A stretch of DNA of 64,000 bases. Source: Ptiloglossa arizonensis. Taxonomy: Eukaryota; Arthropoda; Insecta; Hymenoptera; Colletidae. Both the position numbers and the translations under genes were made by a program. Each line of letters starts with the position of its first letter. Positions within the stretch are counted from its first letter, which is position 1. The stretch is from NCBI RefSeq assembly GCF_051014685.1, contig NC_135051.1:18061557-18125556 (forward strand), read 5' to 3'. This document shows, piece after piece, positions 37,188 to 49,077 of the stretch. The notes below the pieces were generated by a model. It had not been told where the DNA came from and did not search any database. It saw nothing but the letters and a program-made list of their open reading frames with translations.

Positions 37188-38768
37188 TACAATACGTGTA
37201 TCGAACCACGAATCAGCTGAATCTTTGTACAAAATTTTGAACCGTGTAAGATTTATTATCGGCCATGTGGATTGTCTGGGAAAAAAAAATCAAAGAGGCA
37301 AGGAAGTTTTATAATTTGCATAATTGTCGTCGTCAAGCGAGTATTTTTCCGAACTTTTCGAATCACGGTCGAGTAAAAATTAAAATTAAAAATAATCCGT
37401 GAGCCCGACGATAGCGGCACTAATGCAGATTATAAAACTCTCTTGTTTTTATTTCCGATCAGCTCGTTGGATACTTTTTCCGTCAGTCGACCAATAGCTT
37501 TTCGGGGCGCTTCGCGTGACCGGCCGCAACTTTTCCACGATGCAAAATTTGTTAATAAAATTTAACAAACTTCTGGTTTAATATGTGTACTTTTAAATAT
37601 TTCATATTGTACAGTGTCCCGGATTTTTTCTCGTCAAACTACGGACAAAAATAAGGAAAAAATGTTGTATAATAAAGTTTGGCAGTAAACGCTTTGTTAG
37701 AGTTATAAACAAATATTGCACGCATGAAATATGTTGCAACGCATTTTCCGTCACGACACACAGAAGGTCGACTGTTTTATCCTGTCTGCGTAGTTACGTA
37801 TTTTTTATCATTTGGTAACAATCCCATGTCAGTGTAATAAAAAATGATTACTTAGTATTTTTTATTCCTCGCTTAAAAATATTACCTCCGTGTCCGTATA
37901 CGAGCTTCACATCGACGAAATTTGTTATACCGTAAAGTTTCTGAGAATTTTGCCGCATTTCGGTAACTACGTTTTTAATTATTCGCGCGTGGTCATTTCT
38001 ACGTAATAATGTGTTTCCTTTACAACTCTGTATACAACTAGAAAAGTTACGTATCTCAAACGTACATTTTTTTATAATTCTCGAAAAAAAAAACTCGGAA
38101 CACCCTTCGTAATTATCTCGAAAAAAAAAATTGGAAAAACTTACGACCCTCGTCCCCTTCGGTGTACCGAATGCGAGAAATTTCTGTTGTAAATCTTATC
38201 TAATCTAAAACCATCCCTCAGCGTACGTTGCACGACAGGGGGATCGTAGCTCGATGGATCAACGTAAATCCATCGACTCGTATTCGTTTCTCCGGGCGGC
38301 TCGCCTCCCTTAAATTCAGAGCGAGCCACTCGACCGAAACGAAAAATGTTTCTCCGTCGAAAGGAAGATCAAACACGCCCGCATCCGTTCGAGAATGAAT
38401 CGTTCCGATTTGCCGGATCGTGCCACCGAAAAAAGAGACCGAGAAGTGGAAAAACGTCCAATGTACCTCGGGAACCCATCGAACGATTAAAAATCAGAAA
38501 TCCAGGTCGTACCGATCCACCTGTCCCGGTTCTCGTTAATCCGGTTCGATGGCTCCGTTGACCGAATCCCGGTTAAATTTCATTATTTAATCAACAATTA
38601 AATCGTACGCGACGTCGAACGTTTCTAATTACCCGTCACACGGATCGCGACGTATATCGTACACGCGTCGAGACGTTCCATTCGTTCGTTTATTTTCCAA
38701 AACCGATAACGAATAAACAATCGTTCGAGCGTTCGCATCGACGTCCGTCGATAACGTTACGGTCAACA

Positions 38769-38816
38769 ATGCCCTCCAGTTCGGTCTCGGTTACACGCAA
38801 ATCGACCACGCGGATC
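38769..38816 (+). CDS. Weak candidate first coding exon
   Basis: An ATG in good context (caacaATG) opens 16 codons, MPSSSVSVTRKSTTRI, which end at a perfect donor (GTAAGT from 38,817) in phase 0. The exon at 41,494-41,694 begins in phase 0, so the two could join across a 2.7-kb intron into a protein of about 82 residues. Immediately downstream lies a G-quadruplex-prone stretch. The call rests on one donor and a short Ser/Thr-rich peptide, so it is tentative. Confidence 0.22.
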
Positions 38817-38861
38817 GTAAGTTTCCCTCGGCACGAAGAAGGTCGAAGAGCGAGGGAAAGG

Positions 38862-38942
38862 GGGGCGTGGGGACGGAGGGGAGCGGATAGATACCCGAGG
38901 AGGGACGAGGAACACAAGGCGGGGCGCGGGGGAGGGGCGCGG
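38862..38942 (+). other. G-quadruplex-prone region
   Basis: Within 80 bases the plus strand has several G runs of three to six separated by short loops (gggaaaggggggcgtgggga, then ggcggggcgcgggggagggg). At least one canonical four-run motif is present. It lies about 50 bases downstream of the candidate exon at 38,769. Confidence 0.7.
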
Positions 38943-40324
38943 TAAACGAAGATGCCTCTGTACAGAGTCGAAAAGGCGAGAGGAGAAGCAGAGGGTTGGT
39001 CGATGCCGCAAGGTCGTTCAGTATCGACGGCCTCTCCGATCCCCTTCTACAGGGTGTCCCGGAGAGCCAATCCAGACTTTCGTTACCCGATACGATTCAT
39101 TAAGGTCCGAATGTGTTTTGACTTACGCTTGGGCTTCGTCGCATAAATCAGCTATACTCCCCCTTTCTCCCTCTCTCAAACACCCCCGCGAGTGAACACG
39201 ACGAAGGAGAGGCCGTGGAAATTTCAAGGACGCATCCTCGCCACACGCCATTGCTCCCTTTTAACCGATCCTTTTGTCGTCGGTGACCTATTTCGACGTA
39301 TCGCGGCCGTTAAAGGTATCCCATTTTTCAAGGTGCACGTACGAGCAACGGACTCTCGAAATCGAGGATTTATTAATCCCGAGCCGCTACTTGGTATTGG
39401 CTTTTTTTTTCTCCGGTCCCTCCCCCAACTGGTTTCGCGAAGAAGCATATATTGGCTCTTTTGATTGGCGAGCGATGTTTGTGAAAAAATTTGGTCCGCC
39501 AGGGGAATCCTTGAGAGTCAGGATTTATTGATTCCCTGGCCGGTTCGATACTGCTGTTTCGTCTTTAAGAAATTTTCGACCCGGTTCGTACCGGACGTAA
39601 ATATCGTCGATTGAAATCGTCGAACGACGAAAGACCCATGGAGACTCGGTCACACGTTTCGTCGAGCCTCGTTCGAAAAAATAGTTCCGCTGTTTCTCAA
39701 GGACACGACCTATAATTAACGGTACGGTCGCATCGACCAAATGATCTCCCGTCGTTTCCGACAATACGAAAACAATGTCCCGGAGAGAGATTATTCAGCT
39801 AAACGACAAACAGTGTTTTCTTTAAGGTCGTAACATTCGACATTCGACGGCCATTGGTTATGTTCCTTCTTTAAGATGCGCAACACTGTCGCGAACTTGT
39901 TTGTTTTTTCGCAAGATTAGTATTCCCTCGAGGACGGTCAAAAAGTTGAGACGACTGAAAATATTACTCACCGTGGACCATGGAAACTAGAAAATTACAA
40001 AAAGCGCGGAAATTTCCCGTCGATTTTAAATCGTAATCAAGTTGGAATTATTGTAGGATTCCCTGGGGCGCAATAACGAGAAAACGAGCTCCAAATTCGT
40101 ACCGACAGGACCGATGTACTCGCGAGCCAATGGACGAGGCAAGTGGCTCCCGTCGTTCCCGCCCATAACGTATTCAGGACCGGTTCATCTTGTATGCAGC
40201 GCTTCATTTTCCGAGTCAGTTTGCGTTGCCGATTGTTCCTGCCGCGGTGCATTAAAAGAACCAACTCCCTTCGATTTCTCCCCCCTAGATGGAGTTGGCA
40301 AGTGACTCCGCCTGAAATTTCAAG

Positions 40325-40372
40325 CTCGTATCGCGTCGCGTTGCGTCGTGTTGTGTCGTGTCGTGTCGCGCG
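40325..40372. repeat. TCGTG/TTGCG simple repeat
   Basis: An irregular run of five- to seven-base words (gcgtcgcg, ttgcgtcg, tgttgtgtcg, tgtcgtg). A degenerate simple repeat. Confidence 0.7.
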
Positions 40373-41172
40373 ATACTCCTCGGGCCACCGAAATCGCGTT
40401 CGTGAAGATTCAGTTGGAAAGTTTTTCGCACGTGAAGACACGGCAACGAGTTGACGATATCGACAAGATGGAGAAAAAGGAATGTCACGAATCGAGACAC
40501 GATCCATTGTCTCGCGTTGTCCTTGAGCCGACGCTGCCGGCTGAAAGAGGAAACAATGCTCGCCAGACACGTTGAACCCGGCCAACAACACGTACGTAAT
40601 AACAACAACGCCCTGGCTCATTATTTCTCTCCGGGACTCTTCGTCTCCCTTCCCCCGACCAACCGCCGACATCCACTGTTTTTTTTTCTCCTCTCGTTCT
40701 TCGTTCTCCAACTACGTCGTGAGCAGGATCGCCGCGTGGATATGGGTCCCATGCAAACTCTTTACATCGCCCCGTAATTAAAAAACGGTTAAAGAGAGAT
40801 ACAAATTTCCATAACCGTATTATTACGGCCAGTTTTAAATTATTTTTTTAAGCTCGAAGATTCGAAAATTTGAACGTTAAACGTAACGCTTTAACTTTCG
40901 ATCGATCGATCCGATTAACCACCCCCGTGGGATGAAACATTCTGCACACTTTCGCGAGACGGTCCTGATCGTGGCCGTTAGTTGGAAAGGATCCTCAGCT
41001 GGCAACAAGAAAAAATGCTAGTCGAACGAGGAGAGATTCGCAGAACGGAACAGAAACAGTGGATATTTCCTCATATTCCGAGTTTCGGTCGCGACCTTCG
41101 TCGGCCTGGAAAACCGATGGAAAATCGCTCGAGTTCTCATTAGAGCCAGCCTTCTCGACGTTCCTCTTTTCT

Positions 41173-41232
<60 letters not shown>
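41173..41232. repeat. (CT)n microsatellite
   Basis: About 30 CT units with one TTT interruption near the left end. Confidence 0.95.
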
Positions 41233-41234
<2 letters not shown>

Positions 41235-41493
41235 CTCCCTTTTTTTTTTACTTTTCTCCGCTTCTATCTCTTATCGTGGCACTCTTCCTCCAATTTTTTT
41301 TATTTTTGGTTCACCGAACTTCACGCTCGCGCGCTAGGTGGCTCTGTTGGCTTCCTACCGCTCTCTTCCTTCCTTCGTCAGTCCGCGGTTTTATCATTTC
41401 ACCGTGGAACGAGAAACGAAATCGTTTAGCGTAATCTAGAGGCTCGTTCAGCCGAGAGGATCGTTAAGGCGGATGGTTTCTGTTTTTTTGCAG

Positions 41494-41694
41494 TTTATTT
41501 TCGGACGTCGTTACAGATCGTGGGAATTGAAAATTCTAGTCAGCGCGTGGAGCTCGCCGGATTCGATCGATGGCACGATTAGAGGCATTGGCGATTCGCT
41601 GAGTGTCTGCCGGATCGTACAGAAGGGTCACTATTTTCCGAACTGGGTATCTCTTTCTGCGAGATTGTACATATTTCTTCTCTCATCGAAGTAG
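41494..41694 (+). CDS. Weak candidate terminal exon
   Basis: A textbook acceptor (ttctgtttttttgcag, ending 41,493) is followed by 66 open codons and a TAG at 41,692-41,694. The peptide contains GRRYRSWELKILVSAWSSPD and then SIDGTIRGIGDSLSVCRIVQ. Codon choice is mixed and not repeat-driven. It starts in phase 0 and is compatible with the candidate start at 38,769. No family is recognised, and a single good acceptor before a 200-base frame can arise by chance. Confidence 0.22.
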   Translation, partial: FIFGRRYRSWELKILVSAWSSPDSIDGTIRGIGDSLSVCRIVQKGHYFPNWVSLSARLYIFLLSSK

Positions 41695-44540
41695 ATACGC
41701 GACATCGATTTTTATGAAACTTTGCAAGTTTCCAGAGCAGCCAGAAATAAGCGGACAAGTATTTTTTTTTAGCTGCGGTGACTCAAGGTCGAGGGTTGGA
41801 ATTAACCTCCAAAGTTTCACGGCTTTGATGCTATCTTGGAAACGATTGGAGATGCGAAGAAATTTTTTAAACAAATCTGAAAAATTATTTTCATCCACCG
41901 TCTATATTTTCAACATTTTTGTAAAGATTAAATACGATGAAAATTGAACGGTTGGAAAAGAAAACTAACAAAATGTAATATTCATTTTATTCGTGATTCG
42001 TGAAATGTACCACTATTTTTCTCGTAAAATCGGAGATAATTAAAAAATGAAAATTACTCCCCTCGAGTTGAGGTTCGTCTGTAATTCGAAAGTAAGCGAA
42101 CGGAAGGTAATACAAATTCTGCAGTGAACCCGGAACTGTTTCGTATAGACCGATACTCGAGGAACTTGGAACACTAACAACGTTCTCAGCATATTAGAGG
42201 AAAGTAATTACGATCTCTACCCATCGCTCACAGCTGGCGGACCCTGCGAAGATTATTAGAAAATTGAAAAAAGGAAATATTCGTTCGTGGGACAGTAACT
42301 TCGTTAAAGACACGTTGGTCTGGGCGCCGAGTGAATAATTATTCATCGAATAATGAATGAGACCAGAGACGAGCAAAACTGTAGATAAAAATATACAACG
42401 AATAAAATGTATATAATATTTGTCCGTTATTCGTTCGAATGAAAATTACAATTCGTATCGTAAAATAAAAGTGTATCTCACTGTTGTTAAATCGGATGGA
42501 AATTTCAGAAAAAGCATAAACTTTTTATTGGTTTATTTTGTCCGATAAAAATTGCAATCTTAATTATAAAATGAAACGTGTATTTCATCTTGAGGATATA
42601 GAAATTTCTCCGATTCGCTGCCAAATCGAATAAACGTGAAGAATAAATCGCTATACGATGTTTTTATCTGTTATTTATTATTTGAGTAAAATTTTACCCA
42701 TCTCCTCGATGAAACGAGCTGCCTACGTCGAAGGAGGGGCAGCTCGAGCTTAAAAAGTTGCCAAGTGTTTTTTAATCGAATAATTAAATTAATACTGCTC
42801 AGAGGCTAATGGCAAACCGATTGCCGATCGATAGTTGCACGCAGGTGTTCGTAATCAACGTCGCTGACCGGAACGTCGATTCATCCGCGTTGCTCGAGAG
42901 CTTTTCGACCATTAATTAATAGTAATCGTCCACGCGTATGGTACGCGATTATGTTAGTCCATATGCGATACATGTTCAAACGTAATTGCGATATTAACTC
43001 TCGTTATACCAGGAAAAATAGTCATCGACGAATTTTATGCGTTTACATCGTGTAAAGATTGTAATTCGTCGATTTATTTTATTCATTTATTCAATGTTTT
43101 TATCGTACCGTAACAAAACGGGAATCGGAAGAGACGAGAAATTGATGGAAGCATATTAATACTTTACGTACATAAAATCCACGGTCTAGTCCCATCGTTT
43201 ACCATCTGGGTCCATTGGCCTAATTTTTTTGTTCTTTTTCTTTTCTTTTCTTTTTTTTTTCTAATTTACGTTTTCATAACGCGTTACGGATAATTTACAC
43301 CAGTGAGAATAAAACGACAGCGAGGAACAACCTTAGTGGAAATTCTAGTTCACTGAATAAAAGAAAGTGAAAAACAGCTGCGTATCTATTAGCAGGTCGG
43401 CTATTAAAACGAATAGAGGCTCGTAAATTTTCATCGTACGATGAATAAATTTCATGCGTTTCATTTGTCGCAAATGTATGATTAAATTGTCTATGTAACA
43501 GTTTTCGATGTTCCGTCGCGTGCCACTTTTAAGCGGATAAATAATGTAATGGAAAGACTGCTTCGCTATCTTCTACGTTCACGGAACGGTGATTCTCAAA
43601 CTGCTCGAACTGCCCAGATCGTTTCAGTTGCGTCATAAGTCGTATCAATTAGAAGACGAGAAATTGTATATTATTCACGGTACGTGGGCTCGTTTATACA
43701 TCGACGGTGCACTATGTTGCACTATGCTGCATTATGTTGCACCTCACCCCCACCGCGCTACCGAATGCCGGACGTTCGAGCGAAAACTATATTCTTAACG
43801 AAAACGTTAATGAACGTATTCCGCGCAATGATGCAATTTGCATAAACGTGTCACGTATGATTATCGATTTTAAACGAAACTTAAATGTATATAATTTCCC
43901 TTTTTACATTCAAGAACAAACGTTGGTATTTAAATCATTGAATGCAACGTAACCTGAATAAATAGAATTTAACTCAAATTCAGCTGCACTCGGTAATCAA
44001 ATTCCATTTTCGAGCACTTCCCACGAAGGTAAACGCGTTACTGGAGTACAAAAGTAGCTGACACATGGGGATCAAGGTCAAATAGGATAAATGTGTTTAT
44101 ACGATTTTTTTCTCGTTGTTTGTGTGCCCTCAATTCGCTACAGGGGGGCCTGTTTGCTATTGCGCACCAATAGAAGTACGGTAAAATTCTTATCTAGATA
44201 AATCTTTCGAATAATTAACAAACGGTGCACAACTTTTGATGCACGATTTCAAGTTGAAGGAAAAATATTGTTAAATCTAAAAATAAAGGGTTACACGGTA
44301 ATGCCGATTTGAATTTCAATAGAGTCGTCTCGCCTAAATTTCAGTGACCCGTCGCAACTACTCAGTGTCTCAAGTTAAGCGTAATCTGATCCTACGAGCG
44401 AAGACAGTGAATAAATATAGCAAGAGTGAGCGAGGAGGAAATACTATGCTGAGAAGTACACCCCGGAGAAACGTCGCACGGATTACAAAAATTGTATTGT
44501 TTCAATCTTTTACTTTACCTTTGTAACAACGTTATCGACA

Positions 44541-44711
44541 GATCGGCAAGGTTCTCCCGCTGAAAAACAGTCCGAACACGGTACAAATCGAAGAACTTTT
44601 ACTACCGGTCTATCATTTTCGCTATCCGAGAAATTAATATCCATTGCGAATAAAATTCGTCCGATTTACGTCGTGTTTGGACTCGTTTTCACGGTGAGGA
44701 GCCCGCCTATC
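44541..44711. mobile_element. Palindromic miniature element (MITE-like)
   Basis: The left arm (44,541-44,600, gatcggcaaggttctcccgc and onward) is the imperfect inverse of the right arm (44,645-44,711), with about three-quarters of bases paired and a loop of about 45 bases. A related single arm lies at 488-540. No target-site duplication was identified and no frame is conserved. A small hairpin-forming non-autonomous DNA element is the likely identity. Confidence 0.5.
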
Positions 44712-45488
44712 CATCGTTGCGGTTGTTTCGAAGACATTGTCGAGAAAACGTGAAATTTTCATTTTCGTAATCGGATGATTCATCGTAGCGCGTGCGGCGT
44801 TCCTTTGAAACGCTCGACATCGACCATCCCCACTCCCCGCGTTATTTCTTTCTCGCTTACTTTCGCTATATCTGTTCTCTCTCCTTGTCAGGGACCTCGA
44901 GACTCGAGCTCGGGACAATTCCTGGAATAAACTCGCTACCTGCTCTCCGCGATCGTTTCAACGCCAAAACCCGATTTAGTTCAATTTAAACGAGCATTGC
45001 CGTGCTTTTTATTCATCGTATAATGAACGTCCGGTATTTAAAATTCTGTCCGTCTTTGCGCAACGAACGTCCGAGTACTTTTCAACGGCGATACATACGT
45101 GGAAATAAAATAATCTCGGCGGCTCGATCGTCCCCGCGCGACTCGATATTAATCCCCGGCGGCAATTTGTCGGTGAAAGCGCAATGCGAAGGCGTAGAGA
45201 AACACCAATTACGCGAGCACCTTGTACAAATTCGCGCGACGTGCCGCGAACAGTAGACCGGTGTAAACGCTCGCCTAACCGCGCCCAGATATGCAGGTAG
45301 ATACGCGCGTATCTAAGCAAATGAACCATAATCTGGCACCCCGTGAGTACACACCGCATCGCTGAATCGTCGTAACACGGACGCTGGGCGTGCCTTATCG
45401 CGCGCGCGTTCCACTTCCGGCCTGTCTGTTCCATTACCTACCCTTTGACCCTTTGTCTCCTGTTTTCTAATTACGGGAGAAGACAAAC

Positions 45489-45522
45489 GGGTGGGGGTGG
45501 GGTGGGGGGAGGTGGAGGGGGG
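45489..45522 (+). other. Strong G-quadruplex motif
   Basis: G runs of five, four and six separated by single T bases, then shorter runs and a final G6. This satisfies the strict four-run, short-loop pattern on the plus strand. Confidence 0.8.
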
Positions 45523-46263
45523 AAAGCGCGCTTTCTTTCCACGGTGTTGATAACGCTTTTGAAATGCCACTCGAACGGCGATAAATCGTCGCTTCGAAAT
45601 GACACGCGACCACCGCGATGGACGATGAAATCGCGCAGATGGTATTCGACGATAATGCTTATTGTGCAACGCGCGCTCCTCGAACACCACTTCGGAAATA
45701 GATTCAAGTACATGGACACCGACGGTTTGTTTAGAATTATGCATCGACTCGCGTCCATCAAGGTCGTTATACCGTGGACGCCGGGGCGCTTGAACTGCTC
45801 GCTTCTTCGATGAAGAATAATTTTTCTATTCGGTGTAAAAGTTAGTGCAAGTAAACGTTGGATTTCTTTTCGTTGGTCGTTTAACGTGAATTGGAATTTG
45901 CATCGTGGAACGAGCGAATAAAATTTTTAATATTACGCGCCGATAGCGTTTGTAGTATTATTTAATATTACGTTGTAACTTATATATACGAATTTCCAAA
46001 ATGGGAGCGCGAGTTCTAAAAGGGTGTGTGGTATCCAAGTGGGACACGAAAGAAAATTTTTTCAATGCAGCAAAAATGCAAATAAGAAGCCGCAACGCAA
46101 TATTAAATATTGACGATAATAACGACGATCCGGGAACGGTATTACAATTTATCGAAGCAATAAAAAATATTGCGCAATATACAAAGAATATGTCTTACGA
46201 GCAGAAGAATTGGACGTGTCTCGATAATACTGAATATTAATCACAATGTTATTGCTTCGATAG

Positions 46264-46293
46264 TACGTATATGTATATATACATATATATATA
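46264..46293. repeat. TA-rich microsatellite
   Basis: Alternating TA/TG dinucleotides around tatatacatatatatatata. Self-complementary. Confidence 0.85.
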
Positions 46294-48835
46294 TCGAGTG
46301 CAGTGGAAACTTGGAATAACTGTCTCAATAATACCAGGGTGTTTGTACAAATAACCAATCAATATTAAGAAAGAGTGTATACTCGGTGGCTTTTAAGAAT
46401 AAAATTTTGAAAAATTGAATTTTCGTACAATTAACAACCTCGTCTCTTGCGCCGCGAAAATTAATTTTTCCAACCATTTTGGGAAAAGATACGCAAAGAA
46501 ATTCTTCGCGTGCAAATTACTCGCGCCGAAGTCATTTGAACGTGTGTCAATGGCGGTGGCATGCCCAGGTTACTTTATCACGTTGAGTGTGTCGCGATGA
46601 CGGTTTCTATAGGTTTACAGGCCGCTTGAAAGTCGAGATAGGTTGACCAATGTCGGAGTCAGGTTGAAGCGAGCGCAGTAAAGCAACGCTAATGGCGCCG
46701 CCTCGATGATATACACGCGCAACACCGTACGTCCGACCCAGTGATCAACGTAAATCGCTGGAAACGTTTCAACGTGAAAAATAGCGAGTGTTTCGACCGA
46801 TCTGTATCGTGCGAAAGAAAATTACCGATGGGTCGGTCGCGTGCAGGCGACCGCATTTTTCTCGGCAAAAAATGACAATGGTATTTGCAAAGAGTCGGAA
46901 ATATAACAATATGGAAAATGTCTCTTTCACGACGATCCACACGTAAAATGTAACTAACGGTACAAAAGAATACGTGGTGATTTTAGAATGAAAAATGAAT
47001 CGAAAATGTCCGGTAGAATTCTTTCGTACGGGATATTGTTTTTCATAAATATGGCATTGAAGGTTCATCGGTCAGGCGTGTGATTAAGTACGATATTGTC
47101 TAACCTGCCTGTCCATCACTCGCGACTTTTATTCGATTGGTGTTTACAAACACACGGTGATACGATACCGTCGGTGCTTTCGTCGATTATACTATCTTCT
47201 AACTACGTAGTTATAAACGATTAAAACAGATAATACCCTGTCAGTATCAATATTTACAAACATCGATGCAAATAGAATACTAAGTAAGGAGCAGCATGTT
47301 CGATGAATCGTATTCAACCACGCGTCTAACCTACAAATTTTTTCGGGCGAGCGCAAGAATCCCTCTACGCAATAATATACACTCGCATATTACTTTCCAG
47401 CCGAGTTCAACGACGTATCGCACGATACCGTTCAAGATTATAAATGCATAATGAACCGACCTTGGAAGTACATCCTGCACCATTATTCTTGTTCAGGGAT
47501 ATTCGACGTTTCGACCTTCAACTTGTCGACAAAATGTATCTTTGAGGAAGCTTCTTTATATGCTTGTTGCTTCCAGCGCCCTTGTACGAGAGATCTTTAG
47601 ACTTTGTGGATGTTTCGTTATTCGAACGAATTAACCGATAAATCAAATATCGCTCCGGGATATATTAAAATTCGAGTATGTTTCTTTTGACGATTCATCG
47701 TAATTTCGTAAAATTGTTTCGTGTCTAAATCGATAACGGAATTTTGTCTACGATTTTTTTACACGTACCTTACAGATAAGAAGAAACTATACAAACAGTA
47801 ATCGCCCCACACTTCACGATTTCGGAATATACAACGTCAACCGTGTCTAACAAGTCACAAAAAGATTTCTAAGTTTATTTCACGTTTACGAGATATATCT
47901 ATTTCGTTCCCTCTTCTACGAACAATGTCGAATTTAACTTTCCCAATCGGTCTAACCGAAGTTTACCGACGAACAAAGTTGCTCAGCGGCCACCGATCGA
48001 TAAAACAGCAGGCCACACGGTTGGCCAGCAAAATTTTCGTACGTTCGGAACGGACGTGCGCCGCGCCGAACAAATGCAAATCCCCGTTGTGCGAAGCCGA
48101 AAACGCGTGGGCTGGCTGTCGCTTTATAACGTGACTGAATATCGATCGGTCGGCAACGAAGGGTTGCTTAAAACGCAATAATACAATTCCAGAAACACTA
48201 TAACGACCGAACGGGACGACGAAATGGTTTGCGAAGCTCGCGACCAAGTCGTTCCGCGAGCCAGCCACGTCGCGTTCACAAAGTGGCAAGCGTCAATTGA
48301 TCTATAAGTCGTGCCCGCAAGAATTTACGACCCGTCCCGTATCACGAGAAACCATCGTTGCTCGTTAATCGCGCGATGCCGTAATTCACCTTCACCGCGG
48401 GTCAGATGCCACTACTGTGTCGTGCCGACTAGCACACATGCAAACCGTGCGCTTAGGACACATGCACTCGTAACGCGTTCGCGCGATGGGCAATGGATCG
48501 CCGCGCGCCTGAGACGAGCAGGAACTACATAATTTGCCGCTCGTTACGCGGACGCAAGAACGAAACCCGCGATGTCTCGAAAAGAACGATCAAAAAGCAA
48601 GCCTGCCTTTCGACGAACAGACTCGAGCTTCTCCACGGCTCGAGGTACTCGTCGCGACCGAGAGGCCCTCATTTGCCAGTCAAAGCAAGCGAATCTTTAA
48701 AACACTAACTAGCAAGGTCACGTCGTTTCAGAAGGGAACGGTTAAACGTTGTTGCGCGAGACGGTACATGGTATAAAACATTGGTCGTGTCAAGAGAGAA
48801 CCGCTGACTCGGCTCGTCGAGAAGAACGAAAGTAG

Positions 48836-48868
48836 AAAAAAAAAGAAAAAAAAAGAAAAGAAAAAAGA
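48836..48868. repeat. A-rich purine tract
   Basis: A runs separated by single G bases. Confidence 0.9.
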
Positions 48869-49057
48869 ATGACATAGATTCAAGTGCAAGGTTCTGACGG
48901 CTTGAAGGGGATGTTTGACATTGTCTCGGAATTTCTCGTCGAGAGGCTCGCGTAGTGGGGGCGGGTTTCTGTTACGCCGGAACAGGGTAACAAGGCGGTG
49001 GAAGAGAATGATCGATCGAACGAATGAACGAATAAAATGGAATAAATAGGCACTTAC

Positions 49058-49077
49058 ATTTTTCCGTAATCCGCCAT
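49058..49077 (-). CDS. Candidate short first coding exon
   Basis: On the minus strand an ATG at 49,077-49,075 encodes MADYGK plus two bases and ends at a perfect donor (GTAAGT, 49,057-49,052). The minus-strand sequence upstream (about 49,080-49,330) is GC-rich with GACGTC and palindromic tctggcgccaga motifs, as expected of a promoter and 5'UTR. There is no other in-frame ATG back to a TAG about 33 codons upstream. The two leftover bases match the phase of the exon at 3,005-3,153, so it may be a distal alternative first exon of the same gene. The exon is too short to identify. Confidence 0.3.

Larger units (their letters stand above)
35009..38768. other. Non-coding stretch with a local duplication, GA microsatellite and MITE
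   Basis: It holds a duplicated segment of about 85 bp (35,161 and 36,141), the GA microsatellite and the mariner-type element at 37,057. A 199-codon minus-strand frame at 36,098-36,697 runs through the GA repeat and is rejected. No exon is supported. Confidence 0.5.
38817..41493. other. Putative intron, G-rich at its 5' end
   Basis: It starts with GTAAGT and would end with the tttttttgcag acceptor at 41,493. It contains G-quadruplex motifs at 38,862-38,942, a TCGTG/TTGCG simple repeat at 40,325-40,372 and a CT microsatellite at 41,173-41,232. Open frames at 40,037-40,781 occur on both strands without splice context. Confidence 0.35.
41695..49057. other. Long stretch without a supported gene
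   Basis: Mostly unique DNA. It contains the palindromic element at 44,541-44,711, a G-quadruplex tract at 45,489-45,522, a TA-rich run near 46,264-46,293, a three-copy ten-base repeat at 43,711-43,742 (tgttgcacta) and an A/G-rich run at 48,836-48,868. Frames of up to 143 codons at 45,313-45,813 overlap on both strands, and a 79-codon frame at 46,001 lacks splice or domain support. None is called. Confidence 0.5.

Noticed and set aside
39960..39985. Very short minus-strand start exon (three codons) before a GTGAGT near 39,972
   Set aside because: Three codons and one donor are not enough evidence, and the surroundings give no promoter signal.
45313..45813. Overlapping frames of 96-143 codons on both strands
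   Set aside because: Three frames are open over the same GC-rich DNA and part of the signal is the poly-G tract, so none is preferred.
46001..46240. 79-codon frame with protein-like composition
   Set aside because: No splice sites, repeat or family motif supports it. It cannot be told from chance without conservation data.
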